DNA of 64,000 nt from G963691885 sp963691885 (GTDB lineage: Bacteria > Pseudomonadota > Alphaproteobacteria > UBA8366 > Aestuariispiraceae). Position numbers and translations under genes: made by a program. Positions 53,178 through 61,666 of this stretch are shown one piece after another; the first letter of the stretch is position 1; each line of letters opens with the position of its first letter. The stretch lies in contig OY829843.1 of NCBI GenBank assembly GCA_963691885.1, forward strand, positions 2,170,001-2,234,000. Direction: 5' to 3'. The notes under the pieces are model-generated. The model did not search any database. It saw only the letters and a program-made list of their open reading frames with translations, and was not told the DNA's origin.

Positions 53178-55349
53178 GTGTTGGACGTACCGGTCGGACC
53201 GGACACAGGGCGGGCTCGGAAACAGGCTGAACCGCTGAATGACAGTGGCCTGATGTGTCTGGCTCTAATGCTTCAGTTCAACAAGCTCCCTGCGGACCCG
53301 GATCAGATCCGGCGGGAGTTTGCGCCTGTGTCGGGGCCTATGGACACATTGTCGATCCTGCGAGCTGCCAAAGCCCTTGGGTTAAAAGCGCGGTCGGTCA
53401 CGGTGAAGGCAAGGAACGCTCAGAAGCGACTCGCCAAACTCCCATTACCTGCGATTACCCAGACTAAAGACGGCAACTTTTTTATTTTAGGACGGGTGGT
53501 GGATGACGCCGTTCTAATACAGAGGCCGGGGCACCCGCCTGAGAAACTGTCTCTCGACGCTTATCTTGAGCAGGCGAGTGGCGAGGTCATTCTCGCCACG
53601 ACCAGGGTGGCCGCTGGCGGTGAGGATCGGCATTTCGATATTACCTGGTTCATTCCCGCCATCTATAAATACCGCAAACTTTTTGGTGAGGTCCTCCTCG
53701 CCTCTCTGTTTGTGCAACTCTTTGCCCTTGTGACACCGATCTTGTTTCAGGTCGTCATGGATAAGGTGTTGGTGCACCACAGCTTGATGACTTTGCATGT
53801 CATCGTCATTGCCATGCTGGCCATCGCGCTCTTTGAGATCCTGATGGGGGCTTTGAGGACCTACATATTCTCTCACACGACAAGTCGCGTGGATGTGGAA
53901 CTGGGGACACGCTTGTACCGGCATCTGCTTGGCTTGCCGCTCGCCTACTTCGAAAGCAGAGCGGTCGGCCAAACGGTGGCACGCGTTCGTGAGCTTGAGA
54001 ATATACGCGATTTCATCACGGGTCAGGCCTTGACCGTGGTTCTGGATCTGTTGTTCGTCTTTGTGTTTTTGGGCGTCATGTATCTGTACAGTCCTACCCT
54101 GACCTACATTGTGCTGGGCTCTATACCCTTCTATGCGCTTCTATCAGTAACAATCACACCCGGCCTGCGGAGACGTATCGAAGAGAAATTTCAGAGAGGC
54201 GCCCGGAATCAGGCTTTTCTGACCGAATCAGTGAGCGCGGTGGAAACCCTGAAGGCCATGGCTGTCGAACCCCAGATGCGGGGTATTTGGGAAGGACAAC
54301 TGGCGGGATATGTAAAGGCATCCTTCCGCATGGTCGTCCTGGCAACCGTCGGCAGTCAGGGCGTGCAACTTATCAGCAAAATTACGACGGCTCTTCTCTT
54401 GCTGTTTGGGGCCCAACTGGTCATTGCTGGCGATTTGACCGTTGGGGAACTGATTGCCTTCAACATGTTGTCGGGCCAGGTAAGCGGGCCGGTCATCCGA
54501 TTGGCGCAACTCTGGCAAGACTTTCAACAGTTTCGAATATCCCTCGACCGGCTCGGGGATGTCTTAAATATTCCGATGGAGCCCGGGCATAACCCAAACC
54601 GGCCCGCCCTTCCAAGAGTTAAGGGAGAGATTACGTTTGATCGTATTAACTTTCGGTATCGCCCGGGCGGTGTGGAAGTCATTCGCGACCTCGACATCAA
54701 GATCGAAGCAGGTGAGGTGGTCGGTATTGTCGGTCGTTCAGGCTCTGGTAAGAGCACCCTTACCAAACTTGTACAACGGCTCTATGTCCCTGAGCGCGGA
54801 AGAATACTCGTCGACGGTATTGATACAGCTATGGTTGATCCCGCCTGGCTTCGCCGACAGGTAGGCGTTGTGTTGCAGGAAAACATCCTGTTCAACCGAT
54901 CTGTTCGCGACAATATCGCTCTCGCTGATCCTTCTCTATCGATGGAACGCGTTGTTGCGGTTGCCAAGATTGCGGGTGCCCATGATTTCATTCTTGAACT
55001 TCCAGACGCCTATGACACGGTTTTGGAGGAGAGGGGATCGAACCTGTCAGGGGGGCAGCGTCAGCGGATAGCGATTGCCCGGGCTCTGGCAACAGATCCC
55101 AGGGTTCTGATCTTTGACGAGGCCACGAGCGCTCTTGATTACGAAAGTGAACGGACAATCCAGCAGAATATGGCGCAGATTACCCAGGATCGTACTGTTT
55201 TGATTGTGGCTCATCGCTTGTCCACCGTTCGGCATGCCGACCGAATTATTGTGATGGATAAGGGCGTCGTCATTGAACAGGGAAGCCATGATGCCCTGAT
55301 CCAGCAAGACGGCATTTATGCCCATCTTTACCGTCAGCAGGCTGGTTAG
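53178..55349 (+). CDS. Type I secretion ABC transporter (HlyB-like)
   Basis: 723 residues. The N-terminal C39-like domain (about 15-140) has DSGLMCLALML where active peptidases have DCG, so the catalytic Cys is Ser: a non-cleaving substrate-docking domain, as in HlyB. About six transmembrane helices lie at 150-440. The ATPase has Walker A GRSGSGKST, signature NLSGGQRQRIAIARAL and Walker B VLIFDEATSALD. The start is GTG, 18 nt after the RTX stop; the ribosome site is weak. It exports the RTX protein together with the MFP that follows. Confidence 0.94.
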   Translation: MLDVPVGPDTGRARKQAEPLNDSGLMCLALMLQFNKLPADPDQIRREFAPVSGPMDTLSILRAAKALGLKARSVTVKARNAQKRLAKLPLPAITQTKDGNFFILGRVVDDAVLIQRPGHPPEKLSLDAYLEQASGEVILATTRVAAGGEDRHFDITWFIPAIYKYRKLFGEVLLASLFVQLFALVTPILFQVVMDKVLVHHSLMTLHVIVIAMLAIALFEILMGALRTYIFSHTTSRVDVELGTRLYRHLLGLPLAYFESRAVGQTVARVRELENIRDFITGQALTVVLDLLFVFVFLGVMYLYSPTLTYIVLGSIPFYALLSVTITPGLRRRIEEKFQRGARNQAFLTESVSAVETLKAMAVEPQMRGIWEGQLAGYVKASFRMVVLATVGSQGVQLISKITTALLLLFGAQLVIAGDLTVGELIAFNMLSGQVSGPVIRLAQLWQDFQQFRISLDRLGDVLNIPMEPGHNPNRPALPRVKGEITFDRINFRYRPGGVEVIRDLDIKIEAGEVVGIVGRSGSGKSTLTKLVQRLYVPERGRILVDGIDTAMVDPAWLRRQVGVVLQENILFNRSVRDNIALADPSLSMERVVAVAKIAGAHDFILELPDAYDTVLEERGSNLSGGQRQRIAIARALATDPRVLIFDEATSALDYESERTIQQNMAQITQDRTVLIVAHRLSTVRHADRIIVMDKGVVIEQGSHDALIQQDGIYAHLYRQQAG

Positions 55350-55366
55350 GAAGAGAGTGTGGAACC

Positions 55367-56791
55367 ATGGCAGGATTGATAGCTAGAATAGTTTCATCAT
55401 GGCGAGCGGCGAAGGCGGTGGAAGCAAACAACCCAAAGGTTGATCGCGAGCCGGTGGATCGTGAGTTTCTGCCAGCAGCCCTAGAGATACTTGAGACGCC
55501 GGCGTCCCCATTCGGTAGGATTCTGGCGCTCTTCATTGCCGGAATTTTTGTGGCGGCTGTTGTCTGGTCTGTCATAGGTCGCATTGATACGGTCGCCACT
55601 GCTACGGGGCGCATTGTACCCGATGGCAAGGTAAAGCTGGTGCAACCTATGGAACTTGCTACCGTTCAGGCCATCCATGTGCGCGAAGGGCAGTCGGTAG
55701 AGCAGGGGGAATTGCTGGTTGAACTTGATGCGACGGAATCCTCTGCTGATCGCGATCAGGTTGCCCGAGAATTGCTGGAGGCTCGACTGGATGTTGCGCG
55801 ACTAACGGCAACGGTTTCTGCGATGGAGACCTGGACGCCTGAGTTCAACGACCGTGAACTTAAGGCAGAACTGAGACTGGATTTTAATGCACCGCCGAAC
55901 CTCATTCGTCTGTCCAGGTCCCAAATGGTTGGTGCCCTTGCGCGATATCAGACCGAACTGGCTTCTCTCTATGGGGAGATTGATCGCCTGGACGCGTTAA
56001 GACAGGCAACGAAGGCCGAGATCAACAAACTCACCACGCTGATTCCCTTGATCGCCGAGAGAGAGGAGGGATTGAGTGACCTCGCAGTAAAAGGGTTTGC
56101 CGCAAGACCTCAATGGCTCGAGGTGAAGCAGCAGCTAGTAACCTTCCGGGAAGACCTCGTCATAACAAGGCAGCGAATGTTGGAACACGACGCAGAGGAA
56201 GGAATGGTCCGTCGTCAAATCGATCAAACACGGGCGGCTTCCATTGAACGCTTGTTAGATGAATTGCTAGACGCCCGGAACAGAGCAGACCAGGCGAGCT
56301 TGGCTCTCCAGAAGGCTGAACGCCGGGAAGCGATGATGCATTTGCTCTCGCCTGTCTCGGGCCGTGTTCAGCAACTTGCCACGAACACGGTGGGCGGTGT
56401 CGTGTCCCCGGCGGATCCAATAATGGTGATTGTCCCCAAGGATAGTGAGTTGCTGGTTGAGGCACGGGTACTCAACAAAGATGTCGGTTTTGTAACCCCT
56501 GGTCAGAAAGCCCGCGTCAAGATCGATAGTTTCCCCTACACAAAATACGGGATCATAGAGGGGGAAGTGAGACGCCTGTCGGCCGATGCAGTCGAAGACG
56601 AACTACTGGGCCTCGTCTATACGGCGGAGATCGTGCTCAGTGACGATCGGGTCCTCGTTGGACAGAACTATGTTACTTTGACGCCGGGCATGAGCGCTAC
56701 AGTTGAAATTCAGACAGGTGACCGGGCCATCATTGAATATTTTCTCTCTCCACTTCAGGAGTATCAGGACGAAACACTGAACGAACGATGA
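55367..56791 (+). CDS. Type I secretion membrane fusion protein (HlyD-like)
   Basis: 474 residues, close to HlyD (478). One N-terminal transmembrane helix (about 60-80, ILALFIAGIFVAAVVWSVIG) is followed by a lipoyl-like half (VREGQSVEQGELLVELDATE), a long coiled coil (about 125-330) and the second beta half with SPVSGRVQQL and TPGMSATVEI. It spans the periplasm to a TolC-type channel, which is not encoded in the window. 17 nt after hlyB-like. The 215 nt that follow hold no gene. Confidence 0.94.
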   Translation: MAGLIARIVSSWRAAKAVEANNPKVDREPVDREFLPAALEILETPASPFGRILALFIAGIFVAAVVWSVIGRIDTVATATGRIVPDGKVKLVQPMELATVQAIHVREGQSVEQGELLVELDATESSADRDQVARELLEARLDVARLTATVSAMETWTPEFNDRELKAELRLDFNAPPNLIRLSRSQMVGALARYQTELASLYGEIDRLDALRQATKAEINKLTTLIPLIAEREEGLSDLAVKGFAARPQWLEVKQQLVTFREDLVITRQRMLEHDAEEGMVRRQIDQTRAASIERLLDELLDARNRADQASLALQKAERREAMMHLLSPVSGRVQQLATNTVGGVVSPADPIMVIVPKDSELLVEARVLNKDVGFVTPGQKARVKIDSFPYTKYGIIEGEVRRLSADAVEDELLGLVYTAEIVLSDDRVLVGQNYVTLTPGMSATVEIQTGDRAIIEYFLSPLQEYQDETLNER

Positions 56792-57006
56792 AAACGCTGT
56801 TTCAAGTGTAGAAATGATGTAAAACCTTGGTAGCGAATTACGTGGTTGGAACTTCTTAAAGGTTGTTCTTTGTGCTGGGCCGCTGTCCTTGAGCGGATTG
56901 ACCTGACCTAATGTGTGTCGACGGAACAAATAACTGGATACTTGCAGAGCATTTGATCGACCATTCCTGACTTTTGGATCACTTAATTCTAATTGTGGAG
57001 CTGCGA

Positions 57007-57357
57007 GTGAATATCGGCATTGTTGGATCTCGGAACTACAATTGTTTGGATTTGGTCGCAAGATTTGTTCGGACTCTTCCAAGGGATACAATTGTGTTTT
57101 CTGGAGGTGCCAGAGGTGTTGACACTGAAGCGGCTAAGGCTGCAGAAGATTGTGGACTACGAACGAAAGTGTTTGAGGCAGATTGGCTCGTTCACGGAAG
57201 AAAAGCGGGTCCAATTAGAAACCAACAAATCATTATAGCATCAGATACCATTGTTGCCTTTTGGGACGGTGAAAGCCGGGGAACACTGAACACGATCTGC
57301 CAAGCACTGGACGAATCCAAAGAGGTGGTTTTGTTTGGCCCTGCCTCCCATAACTGA
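57007..57357 (+). CDS. SLOG-fold protein (YspA-like, DUF2493 group)
   Basis: 116 residues. A Rossmann-like start VNIGIVGSRNY, then TIVFSGGARGVDTEAAKAAE (GGxxGxD loop), ADWLVHGRKAGPIRNQQII and IVAFWDGESRGT are the SLOG/cpYpsA signature. These domains bind or process nucleotide-derived ligands and occur in defence systems. The GTG at 57007 has GGAG 6 nt upstream. The last residues (SHN and stop) lie in a segment shared with the IS3 remnant at 27845, so the native C-terminus may have been cut. Confidence 0.75.
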   Translation: MNIGIVGSRNYNCLDLVARFVRTLPRDTIVFSGGARGVDTEAAKAAEDCGLRTKVFEADWLVHGRKAGPIRNQQIIIASDTIVAFWDGESRGTLNTICQALDESKEVVLFGPASHN

Positions 57358-57382
57358 GCCAATTGAGGTATAGATATCTTAT
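57350..57382 (+). repeat. IS-end remnant matching 27845-27877
   Basis: 33 nt with two mismatches to the end of the IS3-type remnant near the other side of the island. It overlaps the stop of the SLOG gene. No transposase is attached here. The stretch 57383-57567 holds no gene on the plus strand. Confidence 0.6.
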
Positions 57383-57567
57383 TAACTTGGAGTTCACCCC
57401 ATGTTTGGTCCGTTTGTCATGCGACCTTTCGGGGGCCGGCTCGAAACCTTCCGACACCTCCGGTCCACCGCTATAATTATGAACGTGGTTTTAGTATCTG
57501 AGACTGTTGACAGCTTTATTTCGAGCTTCCACCCATGTTTGAATTTGTTCGGTAAAGGTACTTGCGG

Positions 57568-57580
57568 GTCCCCGCAACCA
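57568..57580 (+). repeat. attR of island A and attL of element B
   Basis: GTCCCCGCAACCA, the same 13 bases as the tRNA-fMet 3' end at 22154-22166, followed 12 nt later by a strong terminator. It is both the right end of island A and the left junction of element B. Confidence 0.8.
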
Positions 57581-57592
57581 ACAAGACCCTAC

Positions 57593-57619
57593 CGCCGTCA
57601 GAAAACCTGACGGCGTTTT
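57593..57619 (+). terminator. Terminator behind the second tRNA-fMet end
   Basis: CGCCGTCAG and CTGACGGCG form a perfect 9-bp stem with a 5-nt loop, then TTTT. It would have ended the tRNA-fMet transcript before island A was inserted. On the minus strand the same bases are codons of the element B recombinase. Confidence 0.8.
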
Positions 57620-57746
57620 GCTTTGGGGCCACGGTCTCTTCCAGAATACGGGCCAACAGTGTCCGTCCGGTGAACCCGCTCTTTTCTGAGCGGAAGGATT
57701 GGCGCTAGTGTCCGGCATTGATAGTGGACACCAAGGGTACATCGTG

Positions 57747-58106
57747 ATGGCAGCGAAGCGTCGGTTTTGGTCGACTGAAGAGAAGCGTTCCATTTGTTTA
57801 CAGGCGTCGGTTCCTGGTGTTTCGGTTGCGCAGGTTGCACAGCGTTATTCGATGAATGCGAACTTGATTTTTAAATGGCTGCGTGACGCGCGGTTTGCCC
57901 CGGATGGGGAGGAGCGTCATGATGCGGTGTTTCTGCCGGTGACGGTTTCCGCGCCGGTCCGAGCGGAGATGGAGGTAGCAGCGGATGGGCCACCGACATT
58001 TGGGACTGCGGTTCGTATCGAACTGGCTGGTGGTCACCAGGTTGTTGCCGAGGGTGGTTTTGATCCGGATGCTTTGGGGCGTTTGCTGAAGGTGTGGCTG
58101 TCATGA
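57747..58106 (+). CDS. tnpA: IS66 TnpA
   Basis: 119 residues. The IS66 Orf1 helix-turn-helix spans RRFWSTEEKRSICLQA through VSVAQVAQRYSMNANLIFKW. The ATG at 57747 follows GTACATCGTG; a longer frame upstream has no support. Accessory DNA-binding protein needed for transposition in this family. Overlaps tnpB by 4 nt. Confidence 0.9.
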   Translation: MAAKRRFWSTEEKRSICLQASVPGVSVAQVAQRYSMNANLIFKWLRDARFAPDGEERHDAVFLPVTVSAPVRAEMEVAADGPPTFGTAVRIELAGGHQVVAEGGFDPDALGRLLKVWLS

Positions 58107-58450
58107 TCCCGGTGCCGGTGAACACACGGGTATGGCTTGCGGCCGGTGTGACGGACATGCGCAAAGGGTTTGCCGGTCTGTCGGCTCTGGCGGAGCGTGT
58201 CCTGGGCCAAGATCCCTATTCGAGCCACCTGTTCGTGTTCCGTGGACGGCGCGGCGATCTGATCAAGATCATCTGGTGGGACGGCCAGGGGGCATGTTTG
58301 TTCGCCAAGCGGCTGGAGAAGGGCCGGTTCGTGTGGCCGTCTCCGGCGGACGGCAAGGTCGGCGTGACGGCGGCCCAACTCGCCATGCTGCTGGAAGGAA
58401 TTGACTGGCGCATGCCGGCTCGGACCTGGCGTCCCCTGACCGTGGGATAG
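58103..58450 (+). CDS. tnpB: IS66 TnpB
   Basis: 115 residues of the IS66 Orf2 family: VWLAAGVTDMRKGFAGLSAL, then FVFRGRRGDLIKIIWWDGQG and RLEKGRFVWP. The start overlaps the tnpA stop (ATGA). Required for transposition, biochemical role unknown. Confidence 0.95.
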   Translation: MIPVPVNTRVWLAAGVTDMRKGFAGLSALAERVLGQDPYSSHLFVFRGRRGDLIKIIWWDGQGACLFAKRLEKGRFVWPSPADGKVGVTAAQLAMLLEGIDWRMPARTWRPLTVG

Positions 58451-58512
58451 GTCCATTAAACGAAGAACTGGATCGGTTGCGGATTCCCTTTGCAGGGTGT
58501 TTCTGCTATACG

Positions 58513-60030
58513 ATGGTCATGTTGAATGATCTTCAAACGCTGCCCGACGATCCCGCCGAACTGAAGGGCTTGGTGGGGCTTCTGGCTGGCGAGTTGAAGT
58601 CTCGCGATCTTCTGATTGAGAAGCTCAAGCACCAGTTGGCGGGCCATAACCGCCACCGTTTCGGGTCCAAGTCCGAGAGCCTGGATCAACTGCACCTGAC
58701 TTTCGCCGAGGACGAAGCCATTGCCGAAGCTGCGGTGGAACAAACCGCGGCCGCCGAAGTGGAGCCGAAGCCCAGGCGCAAGCACAATCGCAAGCCGCTG
58801 CCCGCCCATCTGCCCCGCCACGACACACATCTGTCTGCGGGCGAGAGTTGCGGAGAATGCGGTGGCGAACTCAAGCCCCTGTGCGAGGATGTCACGGAAG
58901 AGCTGGAATACATCCCGGGGCGTTTTGTGGTGAACCGCATCGTGCGTCCCCGTCTGGCGTGTAGCTGCTGCGAGGCCATCGTCCAGGCTCCCTTACCGTC
59001 GCGGCCGATCGAGAAGGGCCGCCCCGGTCCGGGACTGCTGGCCCATGTTCTGGTCTCGAAGTATGCCGACCATCTGCCGCTGTACCGCCAAAGCCAGATC
59101 TTTGCACGCGACGGCATTGATCTTGAACGTTCGACGTTGGCGGATTGGGTTGGCCGATCGACGGCACTTCTCGAACCCTTGGCCGAGGCCATTGGTCGTC
59201 ATGTGCGGGCGGGTCCGGCGCTGTTCGCGGATGACACCCCTGTGAAGATGCAGGCCCCCGGTTCGAAGCAAACCAAAACCGCGCGGGTGTGGGCCTATGT
59301 GCGCGACGAAAGGCCATGGGCGGGTGGAGCGCCGCCCGGGGTCTGGTATCGGTTCACCGTCGATCGCAAGGGCGACCATCCCGTCCGGCATCTGTCAGAT
59401 TATCAAGGCTGGATCCATGCCGACGGCTACGCCGGGTTCAACGGGTTGTTCTCATCCGACACGGCCACGGAGATGGCCTGTGTGGCGCATGTGCGGCGCA
59501 AGTTCGTCGATGTCCATCAAGCTCAGGGCGGAGCCATCGCCGAGGAGGCGATCAAGCGCATCGCCGCGCTGTATGCCGTGGAGGAACAGGCGCGTGGCCG
59601 ATTGCCCGAAGAACGGGTGGCGCTGCGGCGCGAGTACGCTACGCCTATGTTCGATGATCTGGTGACATGGCTGGATACCCAGTTGACGAAGATATCCGGC
59701 AAGTCACCGCTTGCTGGCGCGATCCGCTACGCCCTGAACCGGTTGCCGAAGGCGCGGGCCTACCTGGGCCACGGCGTTCTGGAATTGGACAACAACGCCG
59801 TCGAGCGGGCTATGAAGCCGGTGGCGCTCGGGCGCAAGAATTGGCTGTTCGCCGGTTCCGAGGGTGGTGGCAAGGCCATGGCCATCGCGTTCACCCTGAT
59901 CGAAACCGCCAAGCTCAATGACGTTGACCCGCAAGCCTGGCTCACCTGGGTGCTGGACCGCATCGCCGATCACAAAATCAACCGCATCGACGAACTGCTC
60001 CCCTGGAACTTCCCCGCTCAAGCCGCCTGA
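58513..60030 (+). CDS. tnpC: IS66 transposase TnpC
   Basis: 505 residues. An N-terminal coiled coil (10-60) and HRFGSKSE are followed by a zinc-finger part (CGECGGELK ... ACSCCEAIV). The DDE domain has ALFADDTPVKM (Asp), ADGYAGFN (Asp) and LDNNAVERAMKPVALGRKNW (Glu). The C-terminal extension LTWVLDRIADHKINRIDELL is typical of the family. The ATG at 58513 is used; a second Met two codons later is equally possible. Confidence 0.95.
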   Translation: MVMLNDLQTLPDDPAELKGLVGLLAGELKSRDLLIEKLKHQLAGHNRHRFGSKSESLDQLHLTFAEDEAIAEAAVEQTAAAEVEPKPRRKHNRKPLPAHLPRHDTHLSAGESCGECGGELKPLCEDVTEELEYIPGRFVVNRIVRPRLACSCCEAIVQAPLPSRPIEKGRPGPGLLAHVLVSKYADHLPLYRQSQIFARDGIDLERSTLADWVGRSTALLEPLAEAIGRHVRAGPALFADDTPVKMQAPGSKQTKTARVWAYVRDERPWAGGAPPGVWYRFTVDRKGDHPVRHLSDYQGWIHADGYAGFNGLFSSDTATEMACVAHVRRKFVDVHQAQGGAIAEEAIKRIAALYAVEEQARGRLPEERVALRREYATPMFDDLVTWLDTQLTKISGKSPLAGAIRYALNRLPKARAYLGHGVLELDNNAVERAMKPVALGRKNWLFAGSEGGGKAMAIAFTLIETAKLNDVDPQAWLTWVLDRIADHKINRIDELLPWNFPAQAA

Positions 60031-60692
60031 CTAACCGCGCGAAATATCAAGAGCCGGTTCACCGGACGGACACGGCCAACAACCCGATCAGCCGGACCCT
60101 GTGCCTGCCCTTTGTCGTCTCCGGGATGACCTCGATCCGCTCGATCATGGAGCGGATGGTCTCTGTTGCTTCGGTCTTTGTGTCCTCACCCTCCAATAGG
60201 GTCTGCAGTTCATTGACTTTGCGGACATACAGAGAAGCTGCATTGGGGTGAACTTTTATCTTGGTGGCGCCGCTCACGTCTCTGGCGCGGTTCTCAAGTT
60301 CGGTCTTTTGCTTCTCCAGTTTTTTGAGTTCAGAGCGGATTACGCCGGGGCTGTCGTCGCTATCAAGAATGAAGGATACGCAACGCTCGATCTTCCGGTT
60401 TACAGCCGCAAGGTCTCGTGTGATGGCACGGTCCGTCTCGCCTTGTCTGGTCTGCAAACGGGCGAGCTCTTCGTTGAAACTTTTTGTGAATGCATCAACC
60501 AGATCCTGGTTTGCCAGCAGGATGTTCTTTAGGCCGCTCAGGACGCGGTCCTCTAACTCTATGGCCTGGATGCTTGTACGTTGCGCCGACGTTTTTTGTT
60601 TGTCTCATGTTCGATCGCGTCCTGGATGCGCGCAACCAGTTCAGCGCCGGCGGCCTCTTTGGATAAGTCGTCATGCGTAGGCAAGAACATGG

Positions 60693-61151
60693 GAAGCCCT
60701 TGGTAAACTAGTTGTACGTTGATTTTTCATTTTACCATTTGGGTTCCTAGTGGCACAGGGGATCCATTGCCTAATTTTTTAGCGTCATTTTAGTTCCAGA
60801 AATCGGCCGCATCATTTTTGTGTTTGGCGACATTTTGCCCAACACAGGGCTGCATAAGCTCACATACACCGAATTGACAGAATCAAGAATGAGACCAGCC
60901 ATGGAGTTGCAGAGAGATAGTGAAGAATCGTATGCAATTTATAGTTAATTTATGAATTATTTACTCTCATTAAAATAAAATTTTACAAAAACCTGTGGAT
61001 AACTAAAGAGAGAATTCACGTCCTGTGTTTACGTTAGGCTAGCAGCAAGATAAGTTAAAATCGAAATGTAAGGGTAAATTCCATTTTTTGGGGCAGTGTA
61101 AGATGGGTCTGGGCCGCGCTGAGCGCGATAGTAATGTAATAAAAGATAACT
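60693..61151 (+). repeat. Leader repeat, copy B (also at 37151)
   Basis: The 5' leader and first codons of the GNAT gene, nearly identical to copy A. It contains CTAATTTTTTAGCG and an AT-rich stretch with TTTACTCTCATTAAAATAAA conserved in both, probably the promoter region. It begins 3 nt right of the last Met of the recombinase B remnant. Confidence 0.85.
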
Positions 61152-61666
61152 CTGATAATAGTGTTACAATTCGTTTGGCTCAAAACTCCGATGACTTTGA
61201 GTTGCTGACCCCACTCTCTCGATCACTGCATGCCGAAGGACGCTATCGAAACTATCCCTATAATCTTGAGCGCCGAAATGCACTCTTCGCAAAAGTCATC
61301 GAACAGCCGGATCGAAACGCATTATTCATTGCTGAAAAACGTGAGAAAGCCATCGGCTTTTTGTTCTGTTCAATTGGTCCTTACATGGTTGGTGATCATC
61401 TCATCGCAACGGTGACCTCTTACTACGTCTCGCCGTCTGTTCGGCGCGGATTGAGTGGCGGCGAAGCCGCTCTTCGGCTGTTCAAAGGGTTTGCTGCATG
61501 GGCCCTAAAGCGAAATGCGGTAGAGCTGCAAGTCCATGCCGCAACTGGTATCGATCCAGATCGCACTGACAAGTTTTTGAAGCGCATGGGTTTTCAAGAA
61601 TTTGGCAGGAGCTACGCTATCCGTCCGCTTGAACCGAACGGCAAGGCGGGTGAGGCTAAGCGATGA
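61103..61666 (+). CDS. GNAT-family N-acetyltransferase
   Basis: 187 residues. Fold signatures: VTIRLAQNSDDFELL (beta 1), LFIAEKREKAIGFLFCSI (beta 2-3), YYVSPSVRRGLSGGEAALRL (acetyl-CoA loop), TDKFLKRMGFQEFG (C-terminal motif). Substrate unknown. The ATG at 61103 corresponds to the ATG in the truncated copy A. It overlaps the next gene by 4 nt. First gene of a coupled GNAT, AspH-like, radical SAM operon. Confidence 0.85.
   Translation: MGLGRAERDSNVIKDNSDNSVTIRLAQNSDDFELLTPLSRSLHAEGRYRNYPYNLERRNALFAKVIEQPDRNALFIAEKREKAIGFLFCSIGPYMVGDHLIATVTSYYVSPSVRRGLSGGEAALRLFKGFAAWALKRNAVELQVHAATGIDPDRTDKFLKRMGFQEFGRSYAIRPLEPNGKAGEAKR

Larger units (their letters stand above)
57659..60073 (+). mobile_element. 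IS66-family insertion sequence
   Basis: 2415 bp with terminal inverted repeats GTGTCCGTCCGGTGAACC at both ends and a perfect 8-bp target duplication GGCCAACA (57651-57658 and 60074-60081). It carries tnpA, tnpB and tnpC in order, all apparently intact. It interrupts the recombinase remnant of element B. Confidence 0.96.
57516..60600 (-). pseudogene. Serine recombinase of element B, truncated and split by IS66
   Basis: On the minus strand 60600-60074 encodes AQRTSIQAIELEDRVLSGLK, then a coiled coil and MIERIEVIPETTKGRHR with RLIGLLA. After removal of the IS66 and one 8-bp duplicate the frame continues at 57658 with RILEETVAPKQNAVRFSDGG and VLLVAGT, then RKYLYR to a stop at 57516. VAGT is read from the tRNA-fMet end in the same frame as in the island A recombinase. 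The catalytic N-terminal domain is missing; upstream of about 60600 the frame is lost, and a different frame (MFLPTHDDLSKEAAGAEL) lies at 60690-60600. Confidence 0.8.

Noticed and set aside
60059..60457. A stand-alone 132-residue protein
   Set aside because: It is the coiled-coil C-terminal part of a truncated serine recombinase, ending in IS66 sequence.
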